NCBI GenBank assembly: GCA_007128075.1
Contig: SKYD01000107.1
Location: forward strand, 1-10,673
Direction: 5' to 3'
Source: Thiorhodovibrio sp.
GTDB taxonomy: Bacteria > Pseudomonadota > Gammaproteobacteria > Chromatiales > Chromatiaceae
Length of the DNA: 10,673 nt
Below, in pieces: positions 7,261 through 10,673 of this stretch. A program made the translations under genes and the position numbers. The notes under the pieces are model-generated. The model was not told the origin of the DNA. It searched no databases and saw only the letters and a list, made by a program, of their open reading frames with translations. Within the stretch, counting starts at the first letter, position 1. Each line of letters starts with the position of its first letter.

Positions 7261-8967
7261 ATGGTTAAACACACCCCAGCGGCCCCCCACGCAGACACTG
7301 CCCCGCAATCTAAGTATGAAGGCCCGCTGCGCTTCAGCTTAGGTGATGATCAAATTAGTGTAAGAGCAAAATTTCCAGCGAAAGATAGCCAATCCCCACC
7401 CTTAGATCGTGCCACCTTTGAACATGCATTAACAAGTGCTGGCTTTGGTGCCTTTGCCCGCGATGAACAGGCAATTGCCCGCCTGATTAAACATTATAAT
7501 GCTGGCAAAGCCGAGGATGGTCGCGAGCCAATTGCCCATCGGCGCGATGCCAGTCTGACGATTGCTATCAGCTCAGACAAGATGGAGGTCAAAGCTCAGA
7601 TTAAACCAGCACAGGGCGGCGATAAGCTCACTCGGCTGATGATTGATGAGGCACTCAACGAAGCGAGCGTGACCTTTGGTCGCGATGAGGCGGCGATTCA
7701 GACCGCGCTGGCAGCAACAGAACCCACCACATTGATCGTTGCCCGTGGCAAAGCTCCGGTGAATGGTGCTGATGCCCAGTTTGAGAGCTTGCAGCCCGAG
7801 GCGCGCAATCGCGCCCCGCAGGTCGACGAAAATGGCAAGGTCAATTATCGTGAGCTCAACCGCCTGGTGCTGGTCAAGCCTGGCGATCCTGTGCTGCGGC
7901 GGCATCCCCCCACCCTTGGAGTCTCGGGGATGACGGTGCTAAGCGATGAGGTTCCAGCGCACAATGGGCGTGATATTCCGTTTTCTAAAAAATCTAAAGG
8001 CGTGGTCATTGATCCAGGCGATGGCAATCTGCTGCGTGCTGAGTGTGCTGGCCAAATGGTGCTGATTGATCATGGCGCGATTGTTGAGCCGGTGCTCAAT
8101 GTCGAGAATGTTGACTTAAAACTCGGCAATCTGCGTTTTGAAGGCACGATCAATGTCTCCAAAGATGTGATCCCCGGGATGTTGGTGCAGGCCACTGGCG
8201 ATATTGTGGTGCGCGGCTGTGTGGAAGCAGCAACGCTTGAGGCTGGTGGCGATATCGTGGTCGAGAGTGCAATCATTGGTGTCAACGAATTGCGCGACAA
8301 AGAGGGCAAGCTGTCAGACGAGGTCTCGTACCTCAAAGCAGGTGGTTGTATCCGTGCCAGTTTTATTCAGCATTCGCTGATTGATGCCCAGGGCGATGTT
8401 CTCATCAGCAAAGGGCTGGTGCATTGCGAGGTCAATAGCCACAAAGGCGCGGTGCGGGTGGGGCGGCCTGGTGCATCAAAAGGTGGATCGATTGTCGGTG
8501 GCGTGGTGCGCTCACCAACCGAAGTGCGGGCGCGGACGGTTGGCTCGCAGTTGTCAATTATCACCCGCATTGAAGTCGGTGCTGATCCTGATTTGCAGCA
8601 AGAACTTGAGCATCTTGAGGCAGAATTGGAGCCGAAAAAGCATGAATTTAGCCAATTAATTCGCTTGATCACCGACATCAACAAAAACCCTAAAAAACAT
8701 TCCGAGCAGGTCAAAGCGCACGCCCAAAAAGCATTTGCTCAAATTAAACAAGAAGTGACTGAGCTGACAGGAAAGCGGACTCGGCTGATTGCTCGGCTGG
8801 CGAATCTGGAGGCGGCAAGCATGATTGTTGATCACGAGATCGAGACTGGTGTCGAGCTGCATATCGGTCAACAAGTGCGCGAGTTCAAAACCCCCACCTC
8901 TGGCGGAACTTTTTGTCTACGCAACGGCCGCATCGTGCGCTTGGATTCGGATGAGTTTTCGGAGTAA
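7261..8967 (+). CDS. fapA: FapA-family (DUF342) polymer-forming protein
   Basis: A soluble 568-residue protein of the DUF342/FapA family. Residues about 1-200 form the variable N-terminal region. The DUF342 core runs from about 203 to 440: LVKPGDPVL, GVSGMTVLSDEVPAHNGRDI, then right-handed beta-helix-like repeats such as ATGDIVVRGCV, EAGGDIVVESAIIG, LKAGGCIRASFIQHS and AQGDVLISKGLVHCEV. A coiled coil follows (about 444-520, Leu/Glu/Lys-rich). The end (about 528-565) is a short beta-rich tail. In Vibrio vulnificus a FapA protein controls polar flagellar assembly and binds EIIA-Glc; whether this protein does the same is unknown. I prefer ATG 7261, with GAGGA 11 nt upstream, over the in-frame TTG at 7243, which lacks a Shine-Dalgarno sequence. 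The divergent chemoreceptor gene suggests a link to motility, but no flagellar genes are present. Confidence 0.85.
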   Translation: MVKHTPAAPHADTAPQSKYEGPLRFSLGDDQISVRAKFPAKDSQSPPLDRATFEHALTSAGFGAFARDEQAIARLIKHYNAGKAEDGREPIAHRRDASLTIAISSDKMEVKAQIKPAQGGDKLTRLMIDEALNEASVTFGRDEAAIQTALAATEPTTLIVARGKAPVNGADAQFESLQPEARNRAPQVDENGKVNYRELNRLVLVKPGDPVLRRHPPTLGVSGMTVLSDEVPAHNGRDIPFSKKSKGVVIDPGDGNLLRAECAGQMVLIDHGAIVEPVLNVENVDLKLGNLRFEGTINVSKDVIPGMLVQATGDIVVRGCVEAATLEAGGDIVVESAIIGVNELRDKEGKLSDEVSYLKAGGCIRASFIQHSLIDAQGDVLISKGLVHCEVNSHKGAVRVGRPGASKGGSIVGGVVRSPTEVRARTVGSQLSIITRIEVGADPDLQQELEHLEAELEPKKHEFSQLIRLITDINKNPKKHSEQVKAHAQKAFAQIKQEVTELTGKRTRLIARLANLEAASMIVDHEIETGVELHIGQQVREFKTPTSGGTFCLRNGRIVRLDSDEFSE

Positions 8968-8988
8968 CTAAGTTACCAAAAATTCTAC

Positions 8989-9016
8989 AAAAAAAACCCG
9001 CCATGTAAGGCGGGTT
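8989..9016 (-). terminator. Rho-independent terminator of the tRNA operon
   Basis: Read on the minus strand, AACCCGCC (9016-9009), loop TTACAT, GGCGGGTT (9002-8995) form a perfect 8-bp GC-rich stem followed by an uninterrupted T-tract to 8989. It starts 9 nt after the CCA end of tRNA-Glu. On the plus strand the stem is followed by TAAAATTAATT rather than a T-run, so it would serve fapA poorly. Confidence 0.88.
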
Positions 9017-9025
9017 AAAATTAAT

Positions 9026-9101
9026 TGGCGTCCCCACGGGGATTCGAACCCCGGTTGCCGCCGTGAAAGGGCGGTGTCCTAGGCCTCTAGACGATGGGGA
9101 C
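9026..9101 (-). tRNA. tRNA-Glu: tRNA-Glu (anticodon UUC)
   Basis: A complete 76-nt cloverleaf on the minus strand with the 3' CCA encoded (9028-9026). The acceptor stem GTCCCCA pairs with TGGGGAC, the discriminator is G (9029), and the T-loop is GTTCGAATCC. The anticodon loop CTTTCAC gives anticodon TTC at 9067-9065, reading GAA and GAG. The sequence closely matches E. coli tRNA-Glu. It is 7 nt downstream of tRNA-Ala and presumably processed from the same transcript. Confidence 0.98.
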
Positions 9102-9108
9102 TAAGACT

Positions 9109-9184
9109 TGGTGGAGCCAGGCGGGATCGAACCGCCGACCTCAACACTGCCAGTGTTGCGCTCTCCCAGCTGAGCTATGGCCCC
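9109..9184 (-). tRNA. tRNA-Ala: tRNA-Ala (anticodon GGC)
   Basis: A complete 76-nt cloverleaf on the minus strand with encoded ACCA (9112-9109). The acceptor stem GGGGCCA/TGGCTCC contains the G3:U70 wobble pair (9182 and 9115), the main alanine identity element. The D-loop is AGCTCAGCTGGGAGAGC, the T-loop GTTCGATCC, and the anticodon loop CTGGCAG places anticodon GGC at 9151-9149, reading GCC and GCU. It is the first gene of the two-tRNA operon. Confidence 0.98.
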
Positions 9185-9199
9185 GTAACCAAAGCAGGT

Positions 9200-9228
9200 A
9201 CTATACCGACTTGTTAGGCGGTTGTCTA
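9200..9228 (-). promoter_or_regulatory. Sigma70-type promoter of the tRNA-Ala/tRNA-Glu operon
   Basis: On the minus strand, TAGACA (9228-9223) and TATAGT (9205-9200) each match the consensus at five of six bases and are separated by an ideal 17-bp spacer. The predicted start is near 9193, giving a leader of about 9 nt before the mature tRNA-Ala end at 9184. The promoter lies just beyond the stop codon of the upstream lipoprotein gene, so tRNA transcription need not depend on it. Confidence 0.8.
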
Positions 9229-9240
9229 GCTTTATTTGCA

Positions 9241-9981
9241 TCAATTCGCTTGGGTGTCGATGGTCGGCAGGGTCACGCCCTTGCCATCAAACACCAGCCG
9301 CATTTCCAGGGTTTTCATGCGTTGCAGCACCGCAGGGTCTTGATCAATATCAAAAATCCATGAGGCGCGCTTGCGCTCGACCACATCGGCGTTGCTATCA
9401 ATAATGGCGCTGGGGGTGATAACGGTTGAGACAATTCGCATGCCCTCAAATAGACTCGCCATCTGCTGAAGCATGGCACCTTCCAGCTCATCAAGCTCCA
9501 TACCGCTGTTGCCCAGCCCAAAAGAATCCTCATCACCGCTATACTGGGTCAGGACATAATGACCCGCTGCATTGCGCTGCAAGGTGAGACGGTTATCGCT
9601 GTAGAATTCATGCTCAGTGATCAGCTCCAGCCGATCAAAGGCAATCTCCAGATTCATGTAACGCCAACCATCAACGGTTTCAGCACGCACTGTGCGTAGC
9701 TCTAGCCCATCGACCTGGTTGGCGGCAAATTCTTCGCGCACCCTGTCCTCGTCAAACTCAAACGGCAGATCGCTGGTGCTGTCTTCCTCGTCATTGCCAA
9801 AGGCTTTCGCCATCTGTTCCATGGCTTCCATTTGCGCCAGCGTTTCCTCTGTCATGCCATAACGCAGCATCAGCACCCCGGAGCCATCGCTGGCTAATTG
9901 CAGGGTTTGCTCGACCTGGATACAGCCAGTCAATGCTAGCACCAAAAACAAGCCAGCCAAATAGTGGATTACGCGATTCAT
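9241..9981 (-). CDS. Predicted lipoprotein of unknown function, LppM-like
   Basis: A 246-residue protein with a clear lipoprotein signal: MNRVIHYLAG, a hydrophobic core, and lipobox LTGC with Cys20 as the lipidated residue. Ile at +2 argues for outer-membrane sorting. The mature part begins VEQTLQLASDGSGVLMLRYGM, a beta-strand-rich opening resembling LppM/DUF3153-type proteins. It continues with an acidic segment (about 63-82) and ends with a conserved-looking block around SNADVVERKRASWIFDID (196-213). The start at 9981 is chosen because it puts the signal peptide at the N-terminus and has CAGGT upstream; the frame extends to 10023 but those 14 residues would spoil the signal. The gene follows the DUF3127 gene by 16 bp on the same strand, so they are probably cotranscribed. 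No enzymatic motif is visible and the family assignment is tentative. Confidence 0.8.
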   Translation of the reverse strand: MNRVIHYLAGLFLVLALTGCIQVEQTLQLASDGSGVLMLRYGMTEETLAQMEAMEQMAKAFGNDEEDSTSDLPFEFDEDRVREEFAANQVDGLELRTVRAETVDGWRYMNLEIAFDRLELITEHEFYSDNRLTLQRNAAGHYVLTQYSGDEDSFGLGNSGMELDELEGAMLQQMASLFEGMRIVSTVITPSAIIDSNADVVERKRASWIFDIDQDPAVLQRMKTLEMRLVFDGKGVTLPTIDTQAN

Positions 9982-9997
9982 CGTTGAATTACCTGCA

Positions 9998-10330
9998 TTA
10001 AAACGGAATATCAGGATAATCACCAGGCCCTGGCAACGGCGGCTCTGGTGCCTGCACTGATTGATCCTCTAGTGTTGCCACCTTCCAGGCTTTGACATCG
10101 GTATACCAGCGCCCGTTGTATTCGCGGCTTTCCAGATTCACCGACACCTGTAGCCGCTGTCCTTGCTGGATTCCTAAAGTATCAATGCGATCTCCCCACA
10201 CTGTAAAGCAAACCGATTTTGGATATTCTCCTTCGGTTTGTAGGATATAATCGCGTTTGCGCCACGGACCGCGCGCCGATGTGCCAGAGAGCTCTTCAAG
10301 AACCTGTGTAATCGTACCAATAATTTCCAT
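9998..10330 (-). CDS. DUF3127 (OB-fold-like) protein with SSB-like C-terminal tip
   Basis: A small cytosolic protein of 110 residues. Residues 1-85 match the DUF3127 pattern as I know it: MEIIGTITQV, SGTSARGPWRKRDYIL, YPKSVCFTVWGD, LESREYNGRWYTDVKAWKV. The predicted beta-rich fold is that of a small OB-like nucleic-acid-binding domain. A Pro-rich linker (about 93-103) leads to the end GDYPDIPF. This acidic tip with terminal Ile-Pro-Phe resembles the end of bacterial SSB (DDDIPF), which recruits repair and replication proteins. No function has been shown for the family to my knowledge. The ATG at 10330 is preferred over the upstream in-frame start at 10354: it begins the conserved domain and has TAGG 6 nt upstream. 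The family is, as far as I recall, most common in Bacteroidota, so its presence here is slightly unusual. Confidence 0.85.
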   Translation of the reverse strand: MEIIGTITQVLEELSGTSARGPWRKRDYILQTEGEYPKSVCFTVWGDRIDTLGIQQGQRLQVSVNLESREYNGRWYTDVKAWKVATLEDQSVQAPEPPLPGPGDYPDIPF

Positions 10331-10353
10331 GAGCAACCTACTATAAATGATCA

Positions 10354-10382
10354 CGCCGGGGCGCAGCGGCGGGGCTTTTTTT
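10354..10382 (+). terminator. Weak terminator-like hairpin with T-tract
   Basis: CGCCG (10354-10358) can pair with CGGCG (10367-10371). GGGC and seven Ts (10376-10382) follow. The stem is short and separated from the T-run by 4 nt, so it is a poor intrinsic terminator. On the plus strand no gene ends here, so its purpose is unclear; it might insulate or attenuate the cytochrome c' transcript if that starts further left. Confidence 0.25.
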
Positions 10383-10412
10383 ATCCCGTCGCCGCTACCA
10401 CCTATGGCACCA

Positions 10413-10453
10413 AGGGAAAAAACATCCCTGACTCTAACCCTATAACCTTAACC
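10413..10453 (+). promoter_or_regulatory. Possible regulatory region upstream of cytochrome c': inverted repeat and three TAACC repeats
   Basis: AGGGA (10413-10417) and TCCCT (10425-10429) are an inverted repeat with a 7-nt centre. Just after it, TAACC occurs three times (10435-10439, 10443-10447, 10449-10453). TATAAC (10441-10446) could be a -10 element, but no good -35 lies 16-18 bp upstream, which would be compatible with an activator-dependent promoter. The rest of the 152-bp gap (10331-10482) shows nothing else I can support. Confidence 0.3.
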
Positions 10454-10482
10454 GATGTTTAGCCTTCAATGCGAGGAATACT

Positions 10483-10673
10483 ATGATTCGTACCAGTCTT
10501 GTTGTTTTGTCGATGGTCTGTCTGATCGGGAGTGCGGTCGCCAGCGGTCTGACTCCCGAGGAGCAGATCATTACCCGCCAGTCTGGCTATCGCTTTATGA
10601 GCTGGAACATGGGCAAGATCAAAGCCAACCTTGACGGCGAGTTTAACCCACAACAGGTCAGCAATGCAGCCAA
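10483..10673 (+). CDS. Cytochrome c' precursor (3' truncated by window)
   Basis: The first 63 residues of a periplasmic haem protein are visible. Residues 1-20 form a signal peptide (MIRTSLVVLSMVCLIG, cleavage after AVA). The mature start, SGLTPEEQI then TRQSGYRFMSWNMGKIKANLDGEF, is helix A of cytochrome c', with the conserved Arg-Gln pair (32-33). Tyr36 becomes mature Tyr16, the distal residue known from Chromatium vinosum cytochrome c'; many others have Leu there. The C-terminal haem motif CxxCH lies beyond the window. Cytochromes c' bind NO and CO at a five-coordinate haem and are thought to protect against or carry NO. The start is supported by GAGGA (10473-10477), 5 nt upstream. It is divergent from the DUF3127 gene. 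Its truncation makes it easy to miss. Confidence 0.9.
   Translation, partial: MIRTSLVVLSMVCLIGSAVASGLTPEEQIITRQSGYRFMSWNMGKIKANLDGEFNPQQVSNAA

Noticed and set aside
8964..8976. GTAAC/GTTAC hairpin at the fapA stop codon as its terminator
   Set aside because: The stem is only 5 bp, AT-containing, and has no T-run after it.
9094..9363. Plus-strand open frame of 89 codons
   Set aside because: It runs through the tRNA-Ala gene and promoter and into the end of the lipoprotein gene on the other strand, so it is not a credible protein.
10340..10345. TATAGT on the minus strand as a -10 box for the DUF3127 gene
   Set aside because: Transcription would begin after the Shine-Dalgarno sequence, 3-4 nt from the start codon, and there is no matching -35.
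10435..10453. Telomere-like CCCTAA-type repeat
   Set aside because: There are only three imperfectly spaced TAACC units in a bacterial promoter region; better read as possible regulatory repeats.

Overview
The window looks like chromosomal DNA of a gammaproteobacterium, most likely a relative of the purple sulfur bacteria (Chromatiaceae). The best clue is the gene entering at the right edge. Its mature N-terminus is very close, as I remember it, to cytochrome c' of Allochromatium (Chromatium) vinosum, including the distal Tyr16. The tRNA-Ala(GGC)/tRNA-Glu(UUC) pair with encoded CCA, the HtrA-type protease and the FapA-type protein also fit. Most genes are moderately GC-rich. The exception is the AT-rich gene at the left edge.

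Left edge (1-1415, +): the 3' part of an Eco57I/TaqI-like adenine-N6 DNA methyltransferase or type IIG restriction enzyme, starting just before its NPPY motif. Its AT-rich composition and sharp end at 1415 suggest the edge of an acquired defence segment. Next (1435-4084, -) is a translationally coupled two-gene unit: a helical, internally duplicated protein of unknown function followed by a Ycf46-type AAA+ ATPase. Diverging from it, only 48 bp away, is an exported HtrA/Do serine protease with two PDZ domains (4133-5629, +). It meets tail to tail, with an 11-bp overlap, a chemoreceptor with an extracytoplasmic zinc-binding CZB domain (5619-7112, -). A 148-bp gap with a good sigma70-type promoter separates the chemoreceptor from a divergent FapA/DUF342 protein (7261-8967, +).

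Right part: a tRNA-Ala(GGC)-tRNA-Glu(UUC) operon on the minus strand (9184-9026) has a near-consensus promoter and a strong intrinsic terminator converging on fapA. Upstream on the same strand are two closely spaced genes: a DUF3127 OB-fold-like protein ending in an SSB-like acidic tip (DIPF), and a predicted lipoprotein. After a 152-bp non-coding gap, the cytochrome c' gene starts at 10483 (+) and runs off the window.

There is no CRISPR array, transposase, integrase or rRNA. No stretch over 300 bp lacks a gene. I do not see a complete, clearly new multi-gene system. The least explained parts are the Ycf46-type ATPase with its duplicated partner, and the DUF3127 protein with its SSB-like C-terminus.
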